A stretch of DNA of 64,000 nucleotides from RGIG5299 sp045588575 (lineage in GTDB: Bacteria; Bacillota; Clostridia; Oscillospirales; RGIG5299), in the NCBI GenBank assembly GCA_045588575.1, contig JAZNEJ010000008.1:186001-250000 (forward strand), written 5' to 3'. Each line of letters begins with the position of its first letter. The first letter of the stretch is position 1. The position numbers and the translations under genes were made by a program. The notes beneath the pieces were generated by a model, which worked only from the letters and a program-made list of their open reading frames with translations, made no database searches and was not told the DNA's origin. Below, one piece after another: positions 16,195-23,890 of this stretch.

Positions 16195-16890
16195 TCAATA
16201 ATATATTCGGCACATTTCATATTTTGATGCCGAAATTCTTTCTCTGGAACCAACTTGAACAAATGTTCGTATTATGTCGGGTAAATACTCGTCGTATTTT
16301 ATCTCCAAAATGGTTTTTCCGTTTTGCATAACGGGAACCGTGAGCAGCTCTTTATTAAAAAGCTCGGTTGAGTTAACACCCGTTTCCAAATCGGAATCTA
16401 TCGTTACTCTCACGTTTCCGTAGGGGTAGATATAAGGCTCTCGCTTATACTGCACTATTGTTTTGGGTTTAAGCCCCTTTGCCGACATATTAAAGTAAAG
16501 CTCGTTAAAAAGCGGCGATTCGGCATCTTTCAGCCAAGAGTAATCTCCCGCTATTATTGCCTCAACCTGCTCTCTCGTCATCTTCTCGGAAGCCTTGTGG
16601 GTGAGTCCGTTATGCTTCAGCTTCTTTTCAAGACGGATAAAGCTATCGGAATCGTTATAAATTCTTATTCTGAACTTTTCACGGTCGCAAATTCCGTCTT
16701 CCTTCTCTTTAAGCGCCGTGTCATAAACGTTATCGAAATAAAGACTCCTTATTTTATAGGTTCCGTCGGGCAAAACGTTTTTGTCCTTTTTCATTATATA
16801 ACGGAGCCGATTTTTAAGCGCCCATATATCTGAATTGTTCACAAAATATTTCAACTCGTTTCGGTATTTCACCTTTGGTGTAAGCGGCAC
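16195..16890 (-). CDS. VTC domain protein (polyphosphate polymerase domain)
   Basis: 231 residues; the triphosphate-tunnel fold of yeast Vtc4. The tunnel residues are visible as charged strands: 'RNELKYFV' (10-17), 'RSLYFDN', 'KFRIRIYN', 'RLEKKLK', 'QYKREPYIYP', 'RVTIDSD', 'ILEIKYDEYLP' and 'SASKYEMC'. Vtc4 makes polyphosphate from ATP; bacterial relatives may do the same or use other triphosphates. GTG start with AAGGAGG 7 bases ahead. It is the first gene of the operon and has a good promoter. Identity good; catalytic activity inferred. Confidence 0.88.
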   Translation of the reverse strand: MPLTPKVKYRNELKYFVNNSDIWALKNRLRYIMKKDKNVLPDGTYKIRSLYFDNVYDTALKEKEDGICDREKFRIRIYNDSDSFIRLEKKLKHNGLTHKASEKMTREQVEAIIAGDYSWLKDAESPLFNELYFNMSAKGLKPKTIVQYKREPYIYPYGNVRVTIDSDLETGVNSTELFNKELLTVPVMQNGKTILEIKYDEYLPDIIRTFVQVGSRERISASKYEMCRIYY

Positions 16891-16916
16891 TTTATCGCCT
16901 CCTTTTTTATTTATTC

Positions 16917-16945
16917 AGTATACCATATTATAGGATTAAAATCAA
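16917..16945 (-). promoter_or_regulatory. Promoter of the VTC-DUF4956-CotH operon
   Basis: Reading the reverse strand: TTGATT, 17 bases, TATACT with a TGG extended -10, about 27 bases before the GTG start. Confidence 0.7.
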
Positions 16946-16993
16946 GTTTTATTATGTTATTTTATATATTAATTCTTTTTTATTTTTTGCCGA

Positions 16994-17009
16994 TGTTTCA
17001 CGTGAAACA
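16994..17009. promoter_or_regulatory. parS site 1
   Basis: Perfect 16-base palindrome TGTTTCACGTGAAACA, the canonical chromosomal parS bound by ParB/Spo0J. It is 90 bases upstream of parA. Confidence 0.95.
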
Positions 17010-17028
17010 TTATTTTTGAAAAAATCTC

Positions 17029-17057
17029 TTGTTTTGCGTCCGTTTATGTGTTAAAAT
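17029..17057 (+). promoter_or_regulatory. Probable parAB promoter
   Basis: TTGTTT, 17 bases, TAAAAT, about 41 bases before the parA start and 20 bases from parS, so ParB binding could influence it. Confidence 0.45.
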
Positions 17058-17098
17058 AAATTAAAATGACATTTTCGTAGTGCGAAAGGACTTTAAAA

Positions 17099-17863
17099 AT
17101 GGGCAAAATTATTGCAATAACAAATCAGAAGGGCGGAGTTGGAAAAACCACAACCTCGATGAATCTTGCCGCAGGAACGGCTCTTGCAGGCAAAAAAACC
17201 CTTTTAATAGACCTCGACCCTCAGGGAAACGCCACGACGGGACTCGGTGTGGCAAAAAAAGCGGGTGATAAAAACGTTTACGGACTTTTGGTTGGCAATG
17301 CCGATTTCGATTCGGCGGTCAGAAAAGGCGTTCGCAAAAATTTAGACATTTTGCCCTCGGGTTTGGAGCTTGCAGGCGCTGAAATTGAAATGGTTGCAAT
17401 GGAGGGAAGAGCCTCGCTCTTAAAAAAAGCGCTTGCGGGGGAAAGACATCTTTACGATTTCATTTTCATCGACTGTCCGCCTTCCTTGGGGCTTCTCACA
17501 ATCGACGCTTTAACGGCAGCCGACAGCATTTTAATTCCCATTCAGAGCGAATTTTTCGCTTTGGAGGGCTTAACGCAGCTTATGGGCACCGTTAACGCCG
17601 TTAGAAAAAACTTTAATCCCTCTCTTTCGATTGAAGGCGTTATTTTAACGATGTACGACGCTCGCCGCAATTTAAGCTTGCAGGTTGCGAAAGAGGTTAA
17701 AAAATATTTTGCGCAAACTCTTTACAAAACGGTTATAACCCGAAACGTGCGTCTTTCGGAGGCTCCGAGCTACGGAAAGAGCATTTACGAATACGATAAA
17801 TACTCAAAAGGCGCCGAATGCTACAAAAACTTAACCGAAGAATTTTTAAGGAGGAACGGATAA
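17099..17863 (+). CDS. parA: Chromosome partitioning ATPase ParA/Soj
   Basis: 254 residues. Deviant Walker A 'KGGVGKTTTSMNLA' (11-24), 'LIDLDPQGN' (A' motif) and 'DFIFIDCPPSLG' (Walker B) define a short chromosomal ParA without an N-terminal HTH. It moves origin regions with ParB and, in Bacillus, controls DnaA. Its position 1.7 kb from dnaA and beside parS supports the chromosomal role. It ends directly against parB (0 bases between stop and ATG), so they are co-translated. A GAAAGGA site precedes the start. Confidence 0.96.
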   Translation: MGKIIAITNQKGGVGKTTTSMNLAAGTALAGKKTLLIDLDPQGNATTGLGVAKKAGDKNVYGLLVGNADFDSAVRKGVRKNLDILPSGLELAGAEIEMVAMEGRASLLKKALAGERHLYDFIFIDCPPSLGLLTIDALTAADSILIPIQSEFFALEGLTQLMGTVNAVRKNFNPSLSIEGVILTMYDARRNLSLQVAKEVKKYFAQTLYKTVITRNVRLSEAPSYGKSIYEYDKYSKGAECYKNLTEEFLRRNG

Positions 17864-18724
17864 ATGGCAGCAAGACAAAGTGGCTTAGGTAGGGGCCTTG
17901 ACGCCCTTTTTGCCGACAGCGTTTTAAATGAAAACGAAGACAGAATTGTAAAAAGAGTTAGAATTTCGGAAATTGAGCCCGATAAAAACCAACCCCGAAA
18001 GGTTTTCGACGAAGAAAAATTAAACGAGCTCACCGAATCCATAAAGAAAAACGGCGTTATAACGCCTTTAATCGTCCGCAAAGAAGAAAACGGACGTTAC
18101 CGCTTAATTGCCGGCGAGCGCCGTTGGAGAGCGGCAAGAAGAGCAGGGCTTGACGAGGTTGACGTTTACGTAAGAGAAATCGACGACGCCACCGCCGACC
18201 TTTTTGCTTTGGTTGAAAATCTTCAAAGAGTTGACTTAAACCCTCTCGAAGAAGCAAACGGCTATAAGCTTTTAATGGAAAAATACAATCTCACGCAGGA
18301 ATCGGTTGCTTTTGAGGTGGGCAAGGGCCGCTCGACCATAACCAACTCGTTAAGACTTCTCACTCTTCCCGACGAGGTTTATCCCATGCTTGAAAACGGC
18401 ACGCTTTCGGCAGGTCAGGCAAGAACTCTCCTCGGCTACGACGATAAAGAGATGATAATTCGCATTGCAAGAGAAGCCGCCGTTAAAAAAATGTCGGTAA
18501 GAGAGATGGAAAAGGCATTAAAATCTTATAAAAAATCGTTGGAAAAGCCTAAAAAAGAAATTATTCCCGAAAATTGCGATATAAAAGCCGTTGAAGCCGA
18601 GCTTTCTTCAATTTTAGGAAGAAGAGTTACCTTAACCGGCGGAAGCAAGGGCGGCGTTTTATCAATTCAATTTTACGGCTACGATGACCTTAATTCCTTT
18701 ATTGACCGTCTTAAAACGATATAA
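17864..18724 (+). CDS. parB: Chromosome partitioning protein ParB/Spo0J
   Basis: 286 residues. N-terminal 'GLGRGLDALF' is the ParA-stimulating segment. The CTPase/parS-clamp domain includes 'PDKNQPRK' and 'LIAGERRWRAARRAGL' (about 80-95). The central HTH ('QESVAFEVGKGRSTITNSLR', about 145-165) recognises parS, three copies of which are in this window. The C-terminal dimer domain ends 'LNSFIDRLK'. Standard length and order. Confidence 0.96.
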   Translation: MAARQSGLGRGLDALFADSVLNENEDRIVKRVRISEIEPDKNQPRKVFDEEKLNELTESIKKNGVITPLIVRKEENGRYRLIAGERRWRAARRAGLDEVDVYVREIDDATADLFALVENLQRVDLNPLEEANGYKLLMEKYNLTQESVAFEVGKGRSTITNSLRLLTLPDEVYPMLENGTLSAGQARTLLGYDDKEMIIRIAREAAVKKMSVREMEKALKSYKKSLEKPKKEIIPENCDIKAVEAELSSILGRRVTLTGGSKGGVLSIQFYGYDDLNSFIDRLKTI

Positions 18725-18736
18725 AAGGAGCTTTTT

Positions 18737-19378
18737 ATGGCAAAATATATCCTTTTTGACCTCGACGGCACCTTAACCGACTCAGGCTTGGGCATCGTTA
18801 ACTGCGTTAAATACGCTCTTGATAAATTAAACGTTTCCTATGTCGGTAAAGACCTTAATAAATTCGTCGGTCCTCCTTTGGTTGAAAGCTTTAAGGAAGA
18901 GTTTAATTTTTCTCAGGAGCAGGCTGAAAAATGCGTTGAAATTTACCGTGAACGCTTTAAAGATATAGGCATTTTCGAAAACGTTTTATACGACGGCGTT
19001 GAGGAGTGCTTAAAAATCTTAAAGAAAAACGGCAAAAAAATCATTTTGGCAACCTCAAAGCCCGAGGTTTTTGCAAAAAGAATTTTAGAGCATTTTAAAA
19101 TCGACTGCTATTTCGATTTCGTGGTGGGCAGCCTTCTTAACCATACCCGCGACGATAAGGCGGAGGTTATCGAATACGCCGTTAAAGAATTTAACGTTAA
19201 CGTTTCCGATGCCGTTATGGTGGGCGACAGAAAATTCGATGCCTTGGGCGCTGCAAAAAACAATCTTTCCACCGTCGGCGTTTTGTGGGGCTACGGAAGC
19301 GAAAAAGAGCTTTTGGAAGCAGGCGTTATTAAAAACTGCCGCACCGTTTCGGAATTAACCGAATTTTTGTTAAAATAA
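18737..19378 (+). CDS. HAD superfamily phosphatase (Gph-like)
   Basis: 213 residues. HAD motif I 'FDLDGTLTDSG' (7-17), motif II 'LATSKP', and motif III/IV 'DAVMVGDRKFDALGA' are all present; the helical cap after residue 15 puts it in subclass IA with phosphoglycolate phosphatase and 5'-nucleotidase-like enzymes. Substrate unknown; 'PGP-like' is a family label only. It lies 12 bases after parB and before the parS/terminator block, so it is the last gene of the parAB transcript, an unusual tenant of an origin region. Confidence 0.85.
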   Translation: MAKYILFDLDGTLTDSGLGIVNCVKYALDKLNVSYVGKDLNKFVGPPLVESFKEEFNFSQEQAEKCVEIYRERFKDIGIFENVLYDGVEECLKILKKNGKKIILATSKPEVFAKRILEHFKIDCYFDFVVGSLLNHTRDDKAEVIEYAVKEFNVNVSDAVMVGDRKFDALGAAKNNLSTVGVLWGYGSEKELLEAGVIKNCRTVSELTEFLLK

Positions 19379-19389
19379 TTCCTTTTTTA

Positions 19390-19405
19390 TGTTTCACGTG
19401 AAACA
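19390..19405. promoter_or_regulatory. parS site 2
   Basis: Second perfect TGTTTCACGTGAAACA, between the HAD gene and dnaA, 2.4 kb from site 1. Confidence 0.95.
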
Positions 19406-19417
19406 TTTTTTAAGCTT

Positions 19418-19458
19418 AAAAGTTAAACGGGAATTTCCCCGTTTAACTTTTTTTATTT
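19418..19458 (+). terminator. Terminator after parA-parB-HAD
   Basis: AAAGTTAAACGGG / CCCGTTTAAC-TTT stem with a short AATTT loop, followed by a T-rich tract. It separates the partition transcript from dnaA. Confidence 0.85.
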
Positions 19459-19469
19459 TTAAAAAACGC

Positions 19470-19499
19470 TTTACAAATATAATGTATTTATGTTATAAT
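19470..19499 (+). promoter_or_regulatory. dnaA promoter
   Basis: TTTACA and TATAAT with an 18-base spacer and an extended TGT before the -10. It is set in an almost pure A/T stretch (19475-19522), which could also be a second unwinding region. A GGGCG/CGCCC hairpin (19526-19539) in the leader precedes the GGAGG site. Confidence 0.6.
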
Positions 19500-19564
19500 A
19501 TAATATATTATAATAATATAATAGTGGGCGTCTGCGCCCTTTTATAAAAACGGAGGTAAAAAGA

Positions 19565-20938
19565 ATGCAATCATTTAAAAATGCTTGGAATCAAGCGGTA
19601 GTAAAGCTTACAGAGTGTATTCCCGGAGCGGCGGTTAATCTTTGGATAAAGCCCATTTATCCGGTTGATATTTATAATAACGAAGCGGTAATTTACGTTA
19701 AAAACAATTTCACGAGAGACGTAATAATTCAGCGTTACGCAACTCAAATTGAAGCGTCGCTCGAAGAGGTTTTGGGTTTTGAAATAAAGCTTTGCATTTA
19801 CACTGCGGAAGATAATCCCAAAGACGTTCCCATAAAGCTTCCCAAGGTTTTTGATGACGATTACAGCGAAGATGAAGAAGCCGAGCAAGAAGAAATTTTC
19901 AAGCCCGAGACAAGTGAAAAATCCTACACCTACTACACCTTCGATAACTTCATAGTCGGAAGCTCCAACACCTTTGCGCACGCAGCTTGCGTTGCGGTTT
20001 CCAAAAGACCCGGCTCAATTTACAATCCGCTTTTCATTTACGGCGATAGCGGACTCGGCAAAACCCACCTTTTAAACGCAATAAGAAATAAATTGGAATC
20101 CGATTACGAGGGCGCAAAAATAATTTATTTAAAATGCGACGATTTCGTAAACGATATGGTTCGCGCTCTTCAAAACGGCACGATGAACGAGTTTAAAGAC
20201 AAATACCGTCAAGCAGACGTTTTGTTGGTTGACGATATTCAGTTTATAAGCAAATCCGAAAGCTTTCAGGAGGAATTTTTCCACACCTTTAACGCGCTTT
20301 ACGAATCGGGTAAGCAGATAATATTAACGTCCGACCGCACGCCTAAAGAAATTCCGCTTTTAACCGAAAGATTAAGAACTCGTTTCGAATCGGGCCTTAT
20401 TGCCGACATTCAGTCGCCCGATTACGAGCTTAGAGTTGCAATTATCCGCAAAAAAATCGAGCCTTATAAAATGGCAATGAGTGAAGACATTGTTTTCTTC
20501 CTTGCCGAAAAGCTTAAAAACAACGTCCGTCAGCTTGAAGGCGTTATAAAGAAGCTCATGGCATTTTACGATTTAACAAACACCGTTCCGTCTCTCTCTC
20601 TTGCGCAGGACGCTTTAACCGAAATTATGAACGAAAACATTCCCGTTTCAATAATGATAGATAAGGTTTTAGTTGAAACGAGCCGCTATTTTGAAGTTTC
20701 GGTTGACGATTTAAAGAGCAAAAAGAGAACGGCAAAAATTGCAAATGCAAGACAAATCGGCATGTACGTTCTTTCGCAGGTTTCCGACCTTTCGCTCGGC
20801 GAAATCGGTAAGGAATTCGGCGATAAAGACCATTCAACAGTTCACCACTCAATTAAAGTTGTTGAAGATAATCGCAACACAAACAGCCGCATAAAACAAA
20901 GCATTGAAGAAATAATTGCAAACGTAAGAAACCGTTAA
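19565..20938 (+). CDS. dnaA: Chromosomal replication initiator DnaA
   Basis: 457 residues. Domain I about 1-80, acidic linker II about 95-118 ('SEDEEAEQEE'), AAA+ domain III with Walker A 'GDSGLGKTHLL' (160-170) and Walker B 'LLVDDIQF' (220-227), sensor region 'LTERLRTRFESG', and domain IV with signature 'DKDHSTVHHSI'. It binds DnaA boxes and opens oriC. GGAGG is 9 bases before the ATG. The boxes downstream read TTATCAACA rather than TTATCCACA. Confidence 0.98.
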   Translation: MQSFKNAWNQAVVKLTECIPGAAVNLWIKPIYPVDIYNNEAVIYVKNNFTRDVIIQRYATQIEASLEEVLGFEIKLCIYTAEDNPKDVPIKLPKVFDDDYSEDEEAEQEEIFKPETSEKSYTYYTFDNFIVGSSNTFAHAACVAVSKRPGSIYNPLFIYGDSGLGKTHLLNAIRNKLESDYEGAKIIYLKCDDFVNDMVRALQNGTMNEFKDKYRQADVLLVDDIQFISKSESFQEEFFHTFNALYESGKQIILTSDRTPKEIPLLTERLRTRFESGLIADIQSPDYELRVAIIRKKIEPYKMAMSEDIVFFLAEKLKNNVRQLEGVIKKLMAFYDLTNTVPSLSLAQDALTEIMNENIPVSIMIDKVLVETSRYFEVSVDDLKSKKRTAKIANARQIGMYVLSQVSDLSLGEIGKEFGDKDHSTVHHSIKVVEDNRNTNSRIKQSIEEIIANVRNR

Positions 20939-21258
20939 GTTATTAAAAAAATTATCAACACTGTTTATAACTTACTTTTGATAATTTACGAACAAATATA
21001 CAGTTTATTAAAATTATCAACAGAATTATCAACAACTATGTTTAATTTTATTTTAATTTCATTCAAAAACAAGTGAAGTAAAATGCAACGTTAGTTTTCA
21101 ACATTTTAAATAACGTCTTCACAAAAATATTTCAACACCGAAACACCAAGATAAATAAAGGGTTTCGTGAGTTTTAAACACATTTAACACCCATAAAAGA
21201 AGAAGTAAAACTTCTTTATTATATTACACTACATTACAATAAAAAGAGGAAGAGTAAA
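20939..21258. other. oriC: Chromosomal origin oriC (dnaA-dnaN intergenic region)
   Basis: 320 gene-free, strongly A/T-rich bases. Three identical 9-mers TTATCAACA lie at 20952-20960, 21014-21022 and 21026-21034, all on the + strand. Looser variants are TTTTCAACA near 21094 and ATTTCAACA near 21129. An AAGAAGT/ACTTCTT hairpin near 21200-21218 precedes dnaN. Position between dnaA and dnaN, box clustering and adjacent parS make this the likely replication start. Confidence 0.85.
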
Positions 21259-22365
21259 ATGAGATTTTCTTGTGAGAGAGATTCACTTTTAGAAGCGGTA
21301 AACGCCGCAATGAGAGCAGTTGCGGTTAAATCTGCAAATCCTGCTCTTGAAGGAATTTATTTATCGTGCGACGATAACAGCTTAAAGGTAATAGGTTACG
21401 ACGGAGATATCGCAGTTTCCGCAATAACCGACGCAATAGTAGCCGAAGCAGGTGCGGTAGTTTTAAACGCACACCTGTTTTATGAAATGATAAGACGTTT
21501 AAATAACGGCACCGTTGATATTTCAACCGATAACGCATTTTTCACCGACATTAAGAATAATCTCACAAATTATAAAATAAACGGAATGAATCCGCTCGAT
21601 TATCCCACGCTTCCCGAAATGTCAACCGAAAATACTTTAAGATTTCCTCAAAATCTCTTAAAAAGTATGTTAAAACAAACTGTATTTTCAATGTCTAGTT
21701 CCGAAACCAAGCCCATTTTAAACGGCTGTTATTTTTCCATTGAAGGCTCTATGGTTAAAATCGTTGCGGTAGACGGCTTCAGAGTTGCAATAAGAGAAGA
21801 AATTATAGACACCGGCTCGAATGAAGAAACGTCGTTCATTGTTCCCGCAAAAACCGTTAACGAGGTTTTAAAGCTTCTTTCAGACGACGAAGGCAAGAAC
21901 GTATATATCGAGCACACCAAGCGTCAAATAATCTTTAAAATAGGCAACGTAACGCTTATATCGCGTCTTATTGAAGGCGAATATATCGACTATAAAGCGG
22001 TTGCAAGCAAAAAAACCTCAATTGATTGCAAAATCGACCCCAAAGAATTCCTTTCGGGCATTGAAAGAACTGCGCTTTTAACAAACGAAAAGCTCCGCAT
22101 GCCCGTAAGAGCGGTTTTCGAAGGCGAAAGAGTAGTTTTAAATTGCAAGACCACTCAGGGCTGGGTTCACGATGAAATTAAATGCAAAACCGTCGGCGAG
22201 AGCTTGGAAATAGGTTTTTCCGATAAATTTATGTCCGACGCGCTTCGTGTTATCAGCGACGATGAGATTTATGTAAGATTAGATTCAAATCTTTCCCCCA
22301 TTTTCCTCGAACCCGTTTCGGGAACGAGCTTTAAATTCATAATTTTACCCGTAAGACTTAAATAA
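21259..22365 (+). CDS. dnaN: DNA polymerase III sliding clamp, beta subunit
   Basis: 368 residues, three-domain clamp that tethers polymerase and other proteins to DNA. Recognisable segments: 'MRFSCERDSLLEAVNAAMRAV' region at the start, 'FIVPAKTVNEVLKLL' (about 195) and the C-terminal 'SGTSFKFIILPVRL', which supplies part of the clamp-binding pocket. Start ATG after an AGGAAGAG site. First gene after oriC and probably head of a recF-remB-gyrB-gyrA transcript. Confidence 0.96.
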   Translation: MRFSCERDSLLEAVNAAMRAVAVKSANPALEGIYLSCDDNSLKVIGYDGDIAVSAITDAIVAEAGAVVLNAHLFYEMIRRLNNGTVDISTDNAFFTDIKNNLTNYKINGMNPLDYPTLPEMSTENTLRFPQNLLKSMLKQTVFSMSSSETKPILNGCYFSIEGSMVKIVAVDGFRVAIREEIIDTGSNEETSFIVPAKTVNEVLKLLSDDEGKNVYIEHTKRQIIFKIGNVTLISRLIEGEYIDYKAVASKKTSIDCKIDPKEFLSGIERTALLTNEKLRMPVRAVFEGERVVLNCKTTQGWVHDEIKCKTVGESLEIGFSDKFMSDALRVISDDEIYVRLDSNLSPIFLEPVSGTSFKFIILPVRLK

Positions 22366-22397
22366 AGCCAAAAAAACAGTTAAAGAGGAGGGGAGAT

Positions 22398-23576
22398 ATG
22401 AAGGCAAATTCAATAACCTTTAAAAATTTCAGAAACTTAAACACCTCTCTCTCTCTTAATGAAGGCGTTAACCTTTTAATAGGAAAAAACGGCGAGGGTA
22501 AAACCAATATTGCGGAGGCGCTTTGGTTAAACTGCGCAGGCAAAAGCTTCAAAAACGCCACCGATAAGGAAATGATACGCTTTGGCGAAAACGAGGCTGA
22601 AATAAATTTAGATTATGAAACCGTAGGTCGCAGACATCATCTTCGCACGGTTTTGCACGGCGATAAAACCAGAGAAATTTATTTAAACGGCCTTAAAATT
22701 AAAAAAATATCCGATGCTGTCGGCTTTTTCTCCTCGGTGCTTTTCACACCGTCCGCTCTCGGCATTATTGAAGACGGGCCTTCTGAAAGAAGAAGATTCG
22801 TAGATATTGCAATAAGCCAGTTAAAGCCGGCGTATATGCGCTCGCTTATGACTTATAACAACGCTTTAGCTCAAAGAAACGCCTTTTTAAAGCTTTTTAA
22901 GAATAAAGAGGTAACGGAATATCAGCTTTTGGCGTGGGAATGTATGATGGCGCCCGACGGCGCAAGAGTTATAGGAGAAAGAAAAAAATATTTAGAGCGA
23001 ATAGATGAAATTGCATCGGCGGAATTTCAAAAAATAACCAAAGGCAAAGAAACCCTTTCAGTAAGATATATTTCGGGAAACGGTCAATTTGAAAAAGAGG
23101 TTTCCGAAACGGCGTTAAAATTAAAAAAGTGGAACAGGCTCGAACCCTACGGCGCAATAGACCGAATGGAGCTTTTTGAAATTGAAAACGCGCTTTTACA
23201 TAAAATTTACGATAACCGTAAAAAAGATTTAAAGGAAGGCAGCTCTTCCATTGGCCCCCACCGCGACGATATTGAAATTTTAATAAACGGAAAATCGGCA
23301 AGAGATTACGCATCGCAGGGGCAAAAGCGTTCGGCGGTTTTGGCAATTAAGGCAGCCGAATGCAAAATAATTGAAGAAGAAACCGGTGAGCCTCCCGTGG
23401 TAATTTTAGACGACGTGCTTTCCGAGCTCGACGCCGTAAGAAGAAAATACGTTTTAGAAAATATAACAACGGGGCAAACGGTTATAACGTCTTGCGAAAC
23501 GGCCCGCCACGGAAAAGCGGCGAAGGGCAAGGTTTTTGAAATAAAAGAAGGCGTTGCAACCGAGATAACCAAATAA
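22398..23576 (+). CDS. recF: DNA replication and repair protein RecF
   Basis: 392 residues, slightly longer than usual. SMC-like ATPase that helps load RecA at gaps. Walker A 'LLIGKNGEGKTNIAEAL' (about 28-44), signature 'SQGQKRSAVLAIKAAE' (about 306) and Walker B 'VVILDDVLSELD' (about 333). Start ATG preceded by GAGGAGGGGAG, 32 bases after dnaN. Syntenic as in other Firmicutes, although the small yaaA gene between dnaN and recF is missing. Confidence 0.96.
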   Translation: MKANSITFKNFRNLNTSLSLNEGVNLLIGKNGEGKTNIAEALWLNCAGKSFKNATDKEMIRFGENEAEINLDYETVGRRHHLRTVLHGDKTREIYLNGLKIKKISDAVGFFSSVLFTPSALGIIEDGPSERRRFVDIAISQLKPAYMRSLMTYNNALAQRNAFLKLFKNKEVTEYQLLAWECMMAPDGARVIGERKKYLERIDEIASAEFQKITKGKETLSVRYISGNGQFEKEVSETALKLKKWNRLEPYGAIDRMELFEIENALLHKIYDNRKKDLKEGSSSIGPHRDDIEILINGKSARDYASQGQKRSAVLAIKAAECKIIEEETGEPPVVILDDVLSELDAVRRKYVLENITTGQTVITSCETARHGKAAKGKVFEIKEGVATEITK

Positions 23577-23585
23577 GGAGAAAAA

Positions 23586-23858
23586 ATGTATCTTCACATC
23601 GGAAACGGTGAAACCGTTAATTCGGCAGAGATAGTTATAATTTTAAATCTCGACGCCGCAATGACGGGTAAAGAAAACACCGAGCTTTTAAAAAGGCTTG
23701 AAAAAGAGAAAAAAATATTTGATAAAACGGTGGACGGTCTTCCCAAAAGTCTGCTTTTATGCGTTAATAAAAGCGGCGAGAAGGCTTATCTTTCCTCTTT
23801 GGCGGCTTCCACCCTTTTAAAGAGGCTAAAACCCCAAAAAATTCAAAATATTATTTAA
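23586..23858 (+). CDS. remB: Extracellular matrix regulator RemB-like protein (DUF370)
   Basis: 90 residues. 'MYLHIGNGETVNSAEIVIIL' and 'SSLAASTLLKRL' match the DUF370 family (RemB/YaaB of Bacillus, found between recF and gyrB). The family relates to RemA, a DNA-binding activator of matrix genes; the role of RemB is less clear. Nine bases after recF and co-directional. Gene order is the strongest support. Confidence 0.88.
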   Translation: MYLHIGNGETVNSAEIVIILNLDAAMTGKENTELLKRLEKEKKIFDKTVDGLPKSLLLCVNKSGEKAYLSSLAASTLLKRLKPQKIQNII

Positions 23859-23890
23859 TAAAGATAAAACGGATGAAAGGATTTGAACGA

